From Psococerastis gibbosa (Eukaryota > Arthropoda > Insecta > Psocodea > Psocidae): a stretch of 64,000 bases of DNA. Position 1 is the stretch's first letter. Each line of letters begins with the position of its first letter. Positions 54,390 to 64,000 of the stretch are shown one piece after another. Made by a program: the position numbers and the translations under genes. The stretch is from contig OZ020486.1 in assembly GCA_963971405.1 (NCBI GenBank), positions 25,629,419 to 25,693,418 on the forward strand, in the 5' to 3' direction. The notes under the pieces are model-generated. The model had not been told where the DNA came from, ran no database searches, and was given only the letters and a program-made list of their open reading frames with translations.

Positions 54390-55332
54390 GTCAGTGGGAA
54401 TGGTGGAATGATTTGAATTATCTTCCAACAGTTAGACCCCGGCGCGCCCCAGTTCGCCTGGGGTTGTAATTTTTTTTTTTAATTTTCATTACAGTCTCTC
54501 CGGATGCCATACTGCTTAGACTCATTAGACCATAGAAAAGTGGAATTTTCTCTTATTTTGAAAAAATCCAACGTTTTCATTTTCCCTGACTTTTATGTAA
54601 TGGGTCTCAAGTTAGGGGAAGAGGAACGATTAATTGTAAGGAACTTTGGTATTGTCGTCCTGATGCCTAAAAGCCTTGTAACCATAAAAATTGGTTTCGG
54701 CAAAGGAGGGGGTCTTAGCCTATGCCTCCAAAGCCTTCCCACTAAACATTGCACATCCACTCTGGGACAAGACGTCAACAGTCGCGGTTTTGTTGACAAT
54801 ACTTCCGAATCGGAATAGTGGGCAACCAATAGACCAAAAAATAATATTTAGGCTATATTGTTCAATTTTTAATTTGCATATTATTGGACTTTGTCTGTTT
54901 GCAAATAAACGTTTATTTATTTATTTTTATTTATTTATTTAATCCAATTAAGTGGCAGCATAATATTATAAAAAAATGGTCGATAAACACTCAACACAAT
55001 ACCTACTACATACTATACCACAACCGATACGTTGTTACACATCACCGCGTTACGTTCACTTGCCAGAACAATACTTTTCTTCACGAGTAACTGTGAAGCA
55101 AGGTCCGAATAATTACAATTCTCATATCTGTAAACCCCGTTCTTTTGTATTGTTCACTCTTCAACAGTTCTAGGAACTCCTATTCTCCTGTGACGTGCTA
55201 GGTACCTCTAGACATCCCTTCCTCTCAAACCTACATAGAGTTCACACACTCTTAGCAGTAAATACTAACCACAATACTGCATACTATGTCACAACTGTTA
55301 TGTAATACAGTAATCATAGGTTCATGTCATCG

Positions 55333-55450
55333 ACTTCGATGGCCAGGTGGTAACGTGCTTGCACTTGTGCGAGTCTTTACACGCCATGCGATCGGAGACG
55401 TGTCGCAACTCAACACGGGTAATAACCTAGCGAGGCGACTAAAGATCGGA
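55333..55450 (+). repeat. SINE-like repeat inserted in E2 left arm
   Basis: About 110 bp from GATGGCCAGGTGGTAACGTG through ACACGGGTAATAACC to GGCGAC. It is nearly identical to 63,462-63,575 and interrupts the left arm where the right arm (near 58,870) is continuous. TGGCCAGGTGG fits an A box; a clear B box is not seen. Confidence 0.5.
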
Positions 55451-56454
55451 TACATTCATTAAATTGTCTGTATGCGATTAACCTTTAAAAATACTATTAC
55501 TTTACAATCTCGTTACATTCCAATTCCTTAACTCTAATAAATTGCAGAGCAACATGCTCTCATCTCTTAACTCATAATATAACTTAACGTTGAACATACA
55601 AGATTAGATTTAAAAAAAATAGATCCTCTATAACTGCTTTAATGTTTAAAAATATTTTTTTTAGTTTCTAACAATAATGCTATGTTAAAAGTAACTGAGC
55701 ATCACTTACAGCCTTAATCTTGTGGCGTAGTATTTGAAATTGGGGATATTCACTTATTTATTGAGTGCTCGTAGGCCTAGTTATAGAAAAGCCGTATGAC
55801 AGGCCTGTTCCCATCTATTGTATCAATATACACCTGCATGGGTAGTTAGCCTGAAACAATGGTCTTAACGTGTTATAATTTAGAAAATATTTCACATTTC
55901 AGTTTTTCATAGTTAAAGGCATGTTCCTTTTTAATTTTGATTGCATAGACAATACTGCTGACGTGATTGTTGGATAAATTTCATTTGTTTAGTAGGTACT
56001 GTCCTTTTCCGCAGGTGGATTGCTACTTAATTATCACTTGAAGGTTGTATGAATGTTGCATTTTTTTGGTAAAAGGGCCTCAAAACATCAACATTGGTTG
56101 GAAACTTGGGAATTCCTACCCAACGCCCTGCCCAGTGCAAGTTGTGTGCTTCAGAAACATGCGCATATTCTGCTTCTCATCAGAATTACATGTCGTCCTC
56201 AGGTAGCAGCAGCTTTGAAAGCCGCTATGCCATCCTCGATTATAGGCCCAGAGTAGCTGTCTGTTGATGATAAATTTCGATAAAAGTCGGTATAGCTTAG
56301 GCGCATTCCGTAGAGTCAGTGATGTATGTCAGGCTAGGTATTCTTCTTAAGAGGCTGGGGAAGTCTTGTAACGTGTTTTTGCCTCGCAAAATGAATGGCT
56401 GCTGACCTATAAGTTCTTCAACGGCTAGTTGCTTTCTAATTTATACGTAGTATG

Positions 56455-56660
56455 TCGTATAAAGAAAGCTTTGTGATGTTCGAAATTCTCGACTCCGAGA
56501 TTTCAACGGTGTTTTTTAGGAAATGTCTGTCTGTCGCTCTGTCAGCCTGTCAATCGATTTGCGGGCAAACTACTTTGTGGATTCAGATGAAATTTGGCAT
56601 ATCGGTTTAAAAAATCATACCTCGGAATAGGTAGTTTTTATTTTTATTTACTATGAAATT
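56455..56660 (+). repeat. CTGTCTGTC interspersed repeat, copy in E2
   Basis: Equivalent to the copy in E1: GAAAGCTTTGTGATG head, GAGATTTCAACGG, TGTCTGTCTGTCGCTCTGTC, then GATGAAATTTGGC. Confidence 0.6.
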
Positions 56661-57429
56661 ACACATTATCTCCATCTACTTATTTATAAATTGGAATGCA
56701 TGTTCGAGTAAACTCGGACCGGTTCTTTAATTTTAGTTAGGAATGCGACTGGGAATTTGCAGTGGATTTTTGGAATAAGGCAGCCAAGTTGTATAGTTGA
56801 CTAACGTTCGCAGAAGAGTGTAAGCAATGATGAACGATGCACATATAGAACAGCAGGCAGAAGAGCGACGAACGTAGCATGTCTGCCATGTTCATTTAGT
56901 ACTTTTACAAGCTCTTGTTCTGGAGTGTTGGTATGCAACTATTTCTACTCAGCACTCAGACCCTCGCCATTCTTACAATTCCTCCATCTTCATCAAGCCA
57001 TTCACGCCAAATTGCTCCCCGGGAAACCACTCGCGTCTGTACAGTGGATTTCGGCGTCTTTTTTATCATTAGCTACTCTGAGAGCTTAATAAAATTGACT
57101 TCCAACTTGCATATAAATGTACCTATATGCCAACTTTTTCTATTGCTGCAGTACCATTCATCTTCCTACTAGCGGCTCAGAAATATAGCATTACTTCTCC
57201 CTTCGTGCATTACCATCAAAATCCCCCTACATGCTTAAATTCATTCACTTTTCCACTTTGAAATGTTTCATTTTTAACAATGGTTCCAAATAAACATTGC
57301 AGGCATATTAGTGATACTGGTCGTGGTTGCCCATTAAGAGACTCTGATGGCTGGATGGACTTCTTCGGGCAGCTGGATATCCGATAGTTTAGTTTAAAGC
57401 CAAGTGCTTAAGATTAAGATAGGTCCGAG

Positions 57430-57526
57430 GGGAAGTGAAGTGAAGTGAAGTGAAGTGAACTAAAGTGAAGTGAAGTGAAGTGAACTAAAGTGAAGTGAAG
57501 TGAACTAAAGTGAAGTGATGTGATAG
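57430..57526 (+). repeat. AAGTG minisatellite, second copy
   Basis: Same pentamer and same GAACTAAAGT spacer as at 5,855-5,943, with a slightly different number of units. Confidence 0.85.
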
Positions 57527-60189
57527 TGATGTGTAGGGTTTAGCCTCCCAGCTGCCTGAAGTCGTTTAATGGCCGGGTCCACAGCAGATTCTTAATCCAG
57601 GGCGCCTTCTACGCTCTTCTGTCTGGTATGTACTAATAAAACTGTGATTCCGCCATTTTGAACTCAACTGACAACATTGACACACTATTCAACTCTTCCA
57701 CCTAATTGCCAGTCCCAATCTACCTCTGTACTGTTCAATGACTGCGGTCACCGGTCAGGCATGAATTCCAAAATGAAGGTTCAATAACTCACTTCATTCA
57801 AAACTAAATTTGAGTTACAGTCGTTAAGTTATATAGGTCAGCTGCCATCTTCAGAAAAACACATTACAAGACTTCCCCAGCCTCTTAAGAAGAATACCTA
57901 GCCTGACTTACATCGCTGACTGTACGGAATGGCAATCAATGCGCCACAGCTATACCGACTCTATCGAACTTTATCATCAACAGTCAGTTACACTGGGCCT
58001 ATAAGATCGAGGATGGCACCGCGACTTTCAAAGCTGCAACAACCTGAGAACGGGATGTAATGCAGATGCGAAGCAGAATATGCACATATATGATGCACAC
58101 AACTTGCACTGCGCAGGGTGTAGTGTAGGACTTGCCGAAATTCCCAAGTATCCTACCAATGTTGATGTTTTGAGGTCCTTTTACCAAGAAATGCAACCTT
58201 CATCCAACCTTCCAGTGATAATTAGTGGCAAGTCCACCTGCGGATAAGGACAGTGCCTACTATTAAAATGAAATTTATTCAACAATCACGACAGCAGTAT
58301 TGTCTATGCAATCAAAATTAAAAAGGAACAAGCCTTTAACTATTAAAAACTGAGTGCATGTGAAATATTTTAAAAATTATAACACGTTATGACCATTGTT
58401 TCAGCCTAACTATCCATGCAGGTGCAATATACAATAGATGAGGACTTATGGCATTTAATACTGTTTTTGTTAAACTAGGCCTACGAGGACTCAATAAATA
58501 AGGGAATTGTCCACATCCCCAATTTCAAATCCTACGCCACAAGGGTAAGACTGTAATTGTTTCTTTTAGCTGCCTATTGTTTAAAACTAAAAAAAAATAT
58601 TTTTTAAAACTAAAGCAGTTTCTGAGAGCAGGTACTGCACCTGACAATACATCTTTTAACAATTTTTTTTATTCAATTGATTCTTGAACGGGTTGCGACC
58701 CGGTGGGGGTAATCCAGCATCACATATATACAGCATTAAATATTATTACTTACTGTATGTTCAATGTTAAGTTATATTATGATTTAAGAGAGGGCATGTT
58801 GCTCTGCGATGCAATAGTGTAAAGCAATTGGAACGTATCGTAATTGCAAAGCAATAGTTTGGGCAAGTATCCATGATTACTGCATTACATAACAGTTGTG
58901 GTATAGTATGCGGTAATGTGGTTAGTATTTACTGTTAAGAGTGAATGAGCTGTATGTAGGTAAGAGAGGATGGGATAAATAGACGTACCTTGCACGTTAC
59001 AGGAGTTTAGGTGTTCTTAGAACTGTTGAAGATTGGACAATAAAGAAATACTGGGTTTACAGATATGTGAATTATAAACATTTGGACCTTTCTGCACGCA
59101 CGCAGTTACCCGTATATAAAAGCATTGTTCTGGCAAGAGAACGTAACGATGGCGTGTAACAACATTTCAGTTGTCGTATATGGCAGTGAGTGGTGAGTGT
59201 TTGCTGTTAGTAGTTTGTGTACTGTGTGTCGCAGCTTAGAGAGGAAGAGATATATAGAGGTACACGGTGCAGGGGATTAGAAGTGGAACTATTGAAGAGT
59301 GAACAATAAGAGAATACGGGATTTACATTTACACAGTAGGCTATTATTGAATCCACATTTTATGCGTTATACCACCTGATGCCGCCAACTACTTTCTTTC
59401 AGTTCACAAATAGTTATTGTGTAGGCTACTATTTCTGGATTTTGCGTATTTGCTCCAGGTTTGTCGACCATTTTTATAGTAGCCTACTATGCCCCACATA
59501 ATTGCGTTGAACAATAAAGCCTAAATATAATTTTTTTTTTGGTTCAAGGTTGTCGGCTATTCCAATTCGAGAGTATTGTCATTAAAACCGCGACTATTGA
59601 CGTCTTGTCCCTCAGTGTATGTGAAATGTTTAGTGGGAAGCCTTAAGAGGAATAGGCCGAAACCAATTTTCATGATTGCAAGGCTTTTTGGCAAGAGGAA
59701 CCTTAATTCCTTACCTTAGTTCCTTTCAATTAATCGTTCCTCTTACCTTAACTCAGAACCCATTACATAAAAGCCAGATTTTTTTTTCTTCAAATTTCTC
59801 TATTTTAGAACCAAGCAGTTTGTAACGTCTATGGAAGAATTTACGTAAATCCTCAATCCAATTATTGGTCCATTCTTCCTCAATTAGGAACTTATGTAAT
59901 AAAAAGTAGGAAAAAAGTAATGTCACTCCTTAAGAAAAATGATGGGAAGATGGGCAGGTATCAAAATTGGACTCACAGCTCAAACCGAACGTTTACATTT
60001 TAATACATAAATAAATTAATAATGCTTCGTGGCTCCACCCTGTGTTCATGCCGTTACCTACCTACCCTCTGTTATGGCATCCGGAAACTGTAACGCTATT
60101 TTTTTTGTTGGCATTTTGCCTTTTATTCTGCCACCATGACCACTGCCTCGTTCGTGCGTCTCCAGGGGTATTTCCGTAACTTACTTACC

Positions 60190-60362
60190 TTTTATACTTT
60201 TACTAATGTTCCTAGTTCTTAGTTCCTTGTTCTTTGTTCTTTGTTCTTTGTTTTTAGTTCCTTGTTCTTTGTTCTTTGTTTTTAGTTCTTTGTTCTGTGT
60301 TTTTAGTTCTTTGTTTTTAGTTCTTTGTTCTTTGTTCTTTGTTCTTTGTTCTTTGTTTTTCA
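60190..60362 (+). repeat. TTCTTTG minisatellite
   Basis: More than 20 units of GTTCTTT with TTTTTAGTTC variants. The open frame across it (60,206-60,439) encodes only Phe/Leu/Val/Ser and is a composition artefact. It ends directly at the CAG that precedes the exon-like block at 60,364, so it forms the polypyrimidine tract of that acceptor. Confidence 0.85.
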
Positions 60363-60363
60363 G

Positions 60364-60550
60364 GCTCTCACCATTTCTAAAACAACACGATGGAGCTTAC
60401 TCCTCAAGATTTCCACGGGTAGTTTATCACGTACGATAGAAATGTGCAAGGTGTCAGCGCAATGAGAGGATATGGGTTGATCGCATATGGAAGGGACGTA
60501 GACCCATAGCTGACTCGACATTCGAAAATGTTCCTGCTGCTGTTGTCAAG
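60364..60550 (+). pseudogene. dead copy of duplicated exon
   Basis: About 85 percent identical to 62,806-62,993 and bounded by the same TTTTTCAG acceptor and AAG/GTACGTATTT donor. It carries three stop codons (at the positions of Tyr, Trp and Leu codons in the other copy) and one missing base near 60,510. Confidence 0.6.
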
Positions 60551-60594
60551 GTACGTATTTATCTTTTATTTTTGTTTCCCTTCTTATGCGTAGT

Positions 60595-60830
60595 CTAAGA
60601 AAAGCTTTGTGGTGGTCGACATTTTTGATTGCGAGATTCAAGATTCGACTGGATTTATACGTGTTGAGACCCATGTAAGCAAAAAGTGGTTGTCTGTCTG
60701 TCTGTTCGTCGATTTGTGTTGAGTTGAAATTGGGTAGGTTCAGAAAAAGCATAATTTTTCTTACTGGGCTAACTCAATTTTATGGTGATATAATTTACCC
60801 CCCTGAAAAAGACATAAATTTTTTTCTAGA
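60595..60830 (+). repeat. CTGTCTGTC interspersed repeat
   Basis: Follows the dead exon directly; the same repeat follows the intact exon at 63,033. The exon plus repeat was duplicated as one block. Confidence 0.6.
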
Positions 60831-61279
60831 AAATGGCTACAACGATTTTCTTTAAAATCGCATACATATTAGTCGTTAGTTCATTTTTATGAAAAATGGG
60901 TAAAGAATAATTTTTCTTCGGAATCTTTTTCCCAACTAAAGAATTAAGGTTTTTAAGAAAAAAAAAATCTTAGGTTAAAAAAATAAGTCTATTGATCCAT
61001 TAAAGTAAGTATTTAAAAATGGTCGAGTAGCATATTAAAAATATAGTATAATATATTGCAAGAAATAGTCTTCTACAACTTGAATAGACCACGATTTTGA
61101 TACTCGCTTAGTAAATTAAATAAATAAAAATAATTGGATATTGGAAGGCCAATTTTCTACACTCCATCAGCAGGCTGACCATGGTGGGTTTACAGTGGGG
61201 GCTTATAGCAGGAAAGCTTACAAAGGAATGCATATTCATATTGCGGCAAAAAGTTTTTAAATAGTAGGTTGGGTTTTAA
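60831..61279. other. AT-rich stretch without genes
   Basis: The first part (to about 60,930) matches 63,190-63,300. The rest is AT-rich with no coding signal. Confidence 0.4.
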
Positions 61280-61580
61280 TAAAGTAGAAAACAATGAATA
61301 AAGGGCTGTTTTAGTAAAACTATAAAAAAAAAAATATTTAAAACACATAAATGATTGCTCTATTGCACCTGCGAGAGAGATCTGGTCGGAAAATGTGCCT
61401 ACCTGTGAATTCAATTTTTATTTATTTAGCCTATACAGTAGGAGTTGACGTGCCTTTTACTTAAAGTGCATCCTACGGTTTTGTCATCGTCAACTAATTT
61501 TTCGATACCAATATTGTTTTTTTGCTCGATTGCCATAAGATCAAGGGATGGCAGGTGATTTTGACCAAAGGATATTTGGC
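61280..61580 (+). repeat. interspersed repeat, uninterrupted copy
   Basis: Empty-site relative of 49,850-50,047 plus 52,046-52,345. The CTATACAGTAGG at about 61,433 corresponds to the insertion point of the 1,994 bp element. Confidence 0.75.
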
Positions 61581-62805
61581 ATAAGACAAATCTACACGTG
61601 GATTGAACCGTGTGTGAGAATTTTCGTGGCGGGTAAAACAGGTAGTAGCTATACAGGGCGGCGGCAATGAAGTATCAAAAGTTCAATAGTGAGCCTTCTC
61701 ATAAGTCAAACACAGTCATATTCAAGCTATTAAGATGGTCACCCACTACTCAGGGACCAAAGGTCAAGTGCGCAGAACATACTGCGCCTAAATTCTGTTG
61801 TCTGCCTGTTGAATTGTTAATTTGTTAACATTTCCCGATATATTCTTAGTTTTGCAACCCTACAACCTGGAAATAATTCATCGACGATGAATTGACTAAT
61901 GGCACCTGTGTTTGCTCGCTATCCGCCATGCTTTGCTTATGGTTAGGGGCGAATTATTATTATTTTTATTATCGTTGAACTTCTGCATTATAGTGCAACA
62001 CTTTGCTGTTGTTTTTACAGTTTACGTGGTAACTATTCTTGAGGCAACCTTAGATCATATAATACTCTAGACATGGCGTTCTAGATGCACTGCATGAGAA
62101 AGTTGGGGCACCAACATTATGTTTATCACAGCCCAGATTACCTATCAACAAAGACTTTGTTGCTAGTCAGGTATCCTGGTCACCCGAGGGAGTAGTTTGT
62201 TTTTTGAAAAATTGACGGACTGATCGTTAAAAGCTTCTAATTGAATACATGAACATTAAAAATAAGTTTCACCAAATTAAAAAATGTTTTCTAGCTCCAA
62301 ATAATTAATTAACTAAACAAAACTTGAAAATAATAAGTTCGCGCCTCTAAAAGCAACTGCTTTTGCCAGTGTGTCACGTCATTTCATGTTGGCCCCTCGG
62401 ACATTCTAGAGAGTTTTGAAAATTAAATGGTCTAAGGAAGCGACAGTACAATATTTTCGGTTTGTGCATCGCAATACTCGTATGTTCCCAATTTATATCG
62501 ATGACGTGCATGTTTCCATGGTTTACCACGCAACCTAATTGCAATGTAACTGCAAAGGCCGGAGTCAAATGGAGAGCCAGTAGCATCCGGGCTGATGGGC
62601 CGTGGTCGAGATCAAAGTGAACTTCTAAATGTTTCGTCAACATCTGCGGTCGACATCTTCAGTGGCGCTGCCTAGACTTCGGAGGTTGTACCTCGGTGGC
62701 TCCGTAGCATCAGTCCGGATTCTACTGGTTCTTCATTAACCTAATTGCACCTATTTTGTTATTGGAGAATGTTTGTTCTATGATATGATCAATTTAATTT
62801 TTCAG
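61581..62805. other. no gene recognised
   Basis: An 89-codon minus-strand ORF at 62,374-62,643 has no recognisable domain. The remainder is AT-rich. The last 40 bases form the pyrimidine-rich intron end before the exon at 62,806. Confidence 0.4.
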
Positions 62806-62993
62806 GCTCTCACCATTTCTATAACAACGCGAAGGTGCTTTCTCCCCAAGATTTCCACGGGTGGTTTATCACGTACGATAATAATGAGGAAGGTGTCAGC
62901 GCAATGAATGGATATGGGTTGATCGCATATGGAAGGGAAGTAGACCCCCTAGCTGGCTCGACATACGAAAATGTTCGTACTGCTGTTGTCAAG
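62806..62993 (+). CDS. exon of unknown gene, intact copy
   Basis: 188 bp between TTTTTCAG and GTACGT. In the only open frame it encodes 62 residues, including SPQDFHGWFITYDNNEEGVS, AMNGYGLIAYGREVDPLAGS and TYENVRTAVVK. The composition is that of a folded globular domain (Trp, Phe, Tyr, Gly). The exon needs one base from the previous exon and ends in phase 0. The decayed copy at 60,364 preserves the same borders. I do not recognise the family. It could be an exon of a host gene or of a large transposon. Confidence 0.55.
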
Positions 62994-63032
62994 GTACGTA
63001 TTTATATTTTATTTTGTTTTCCTACTTATGCG

Positions 63033-63300
63033 TAGTCTAAGAAAAGCTTTGTGATGGTCGACATTTTTGATTGCGAGATTCAAGATTCGAGTGGATTTAT
63101 ACGTTTTGAGGCCCAAGTAAGCAAAAAGCATATTTTTCATACTGGGCTAACTCAATTTTATGGTGTTATAAACCCCTCTGAATAAGGAATAATTTTTTTT
63201 CTCGAAAACGGCTACAACGATTTTCTTGAAAATCACATACATTTTAGTCGTTTGCTCATTTTCATGAAAAATGAGTAAAAAATAATTTTTCTTCGGAATC
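63033..63300 (+). repeat. CTGTCTGTC-family repeat, copy after intact exon
   Basis: Same start (GTCTAAGAAAAGCTTTGTG) as after the dead exon, but the CTGTCTGTC core has been deleted here. Confidence 0.55.
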
Positions 63301-63461
63301 ATTGTATCAATGCTTTCCAACTTCTGTAAGGTATTAGGTGTTAAATAGAGTGACAAAAGCGAACAGGTTGCTTTCCCAAGCAAAGATTTCGTATTGAATA
63401 AAAAATTATTTTTTGAACAAATTTTGGATTTTAATTCATGCCCCAAATACATTGCATACCC

Positions 63462-63575
63462 TGCCTTCGATGGCCAGGTGGTAACGGGCTTGCACTTGTG
63501 CGAGTCTTTACACGCCACGCGATCGGAGACGTGTCGTAACTCAACACGGGTACTAACCAACAAAGGCGACTGACC
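63462..63575 (+). repeat. SINE-like repeat
   Basis: Near-identical to 55,333-55,450 over about 108 bp, with about five differences by eye. It is preceded by AAATACATTGCATACC and followed by A-rich sequence. Confidence 0.5.
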
Positions 63576-63744
63576 TTTAAAAAAAATATTACTGTATTGT
63601 AATACATTAATTGTATATATTATACCCCGTTCTATACCATGCAATGGTCCTATCGTTCAAATCAGAGCTTTGGGATAGAGGAAGTTGAGGCAACTGAAAT
63701 TTAACCGCAGGCAATTTTACAATTTTATCAAAGAAGATTAAGAA

Positions 63745-64000
63745 GAAAGACGTCTCGGCAAGATATGCGACATGGAATGTAAGAATTTTTAAACTTGACA
63801 ACTTAATCAAGGAAATGAATTAAATGGAACTTTGTGCCCTGGGAATATCAGAAATGTGATTGCCCAAATGTGGTGATTTTTTGAAAAATGATTATCGAAT
63901 AATCCATACAGGAACAATCGAAAATAAACCAGGCCAAGGAGGGGTCAGATTGAAAATCTGTTCTGGAGTTATAGGTGGACCACCTTGAAAGACACATTTT
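63745..64000 (+). mobile_element. LINE endonuclease N-terminus (family 1), runs off window
   Basis: In broken frame: ARYATWNVRIFKLDNLIKEM, then a Leu-Gly-Ile-Ser-Glu segment with the catalytic Glu of the APE endonuclease, then DYRIIHTGTIENKPGQGGVR. This is the start of an endonuclease domain of the type found upstream of the RT at 1-362. In-frame stops show decay. The rest lies beyond the window. Confidence 0.8.

Larger units (their letters stand above)
54540..59790. mobile_element. long inverted-repeat element, copy 2 (E2)
   Basis: Outermost inverted pairs: 54,590-54,850 against 59,520-59,790 (for example GTCAACAGTCGCGGTTTT against AAAACCGCGACTATTGAC). Then come 54,990-55,340 against 58,790-59,200 and 56,000-56,350 against 57,860-58,240. 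The centre carries the AAGTG minisatellite. It is colinear with E1 but has the outer arms better kept. A SINE-like repeat is inserted in the left arm. No transposase ORF is visible. Confidence 0.65.

Noticed and set aside
53990-54428. Arg/Gly-rich and Ala/Gly-rich ORFs on both strands (antimicrobial- or silk-like)
   Set aside because: All are frame shadows of the Thr-Ser-Pro-Pro-Ala repeat in the exon at 54,094.
55333-55450. Functional tRNA gene
   Set aside because: No cloverleaf can be drawn by eye and no B box of the form GGTTCGANNCC is present; treated as a SINE-like repeat.
60206-60439. 77-codon Phe/Leu-rich ORF resembling a membrane peptide
   Set aside because: Translation of the TTCTTTG minisatellite; no stop codon can occur in that frame.
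63147-63644. 165-codon minus-strand ORF
   Set aside because: Crosses a dispersed repeat and a SINE-like repeat, and the part over the repeat is not conserved as protein in the other copies.

Overview
The window is eukaryotic. It has spliced coding pieces with GT-AG borders, several clades of non-LTR retrotransposon, PIF/Harbinger, hAT-like and TA-target DNA elements, a miniature LTR element primed by tRNA-Arg, and long intergenic stretches of old repeats. The repeat mix (Jockey- and I-like LINEs, a Harbinger element with a MADF partner, Arg-primed LTR element) suggests an arthropod genome, but the species cannot be fixed from the sequence. I found no host gene of known function, no tRNA or rRNA gene, and no sign of a prokaryote or plasmid. 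Almost everything is mobile-element sequence at different stages of decay.

Layout. 1-2,935: a LINE split by a 1.85 kb long-terminal-inverted-repeat element. 2,936-8,220: interspersed repeats, an exon-like block and a 3.7 kb long inverted-repeat element. 8,230-11,182: two different LINEs joined end to end on the minus strand. 11,183-15,245: a decayed retroelement gag/protease copy and an I-like LINE fragment. 15,246-36,499: the centrepiece, a tandem array with a 3,393 bp period (about 6.3 units, spacing identical in every unit). Each unit carries retroelement gag and protease remnants plus a 1.32 kb cassette of unknown origin. 36,500-41,160: a second copy of the left flank (gag N-terminus, spacer, I-like LINE), now carrying a CR1-like LINE and a 325 bp hAT-like MITE. 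41,686-45,418: a PIF/Harbinger transposon inserted in the RNase H region of the I-like LINE. 46,342-46,980: a two-exon gene-like structure. 47,895-48,684: a complete miniature LTR element. 50,050-52,043: a TA-flanked DNA element. 53,156-64,000: orphan exon-like blocks, a second, larger copy of the long inverted-repeat element, short SINE-like repeats, a duplicated exon pair and the start of a LINE endonuclease that runs off the window.

The main story is the array. A retroelement fragment fused to a foreign cassette was amplified into a macrosatellite. Shared variants alternate between two unit types, which points to a dimeric higher-order repeat with one break in register. The same flank on both sides shows that the array lies inside a larger tandem duplication offset by about 24 kb. 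The second notable structure is the Harbinger element: its two convergent genes interleave, each having a large exon inside an intron of the other.
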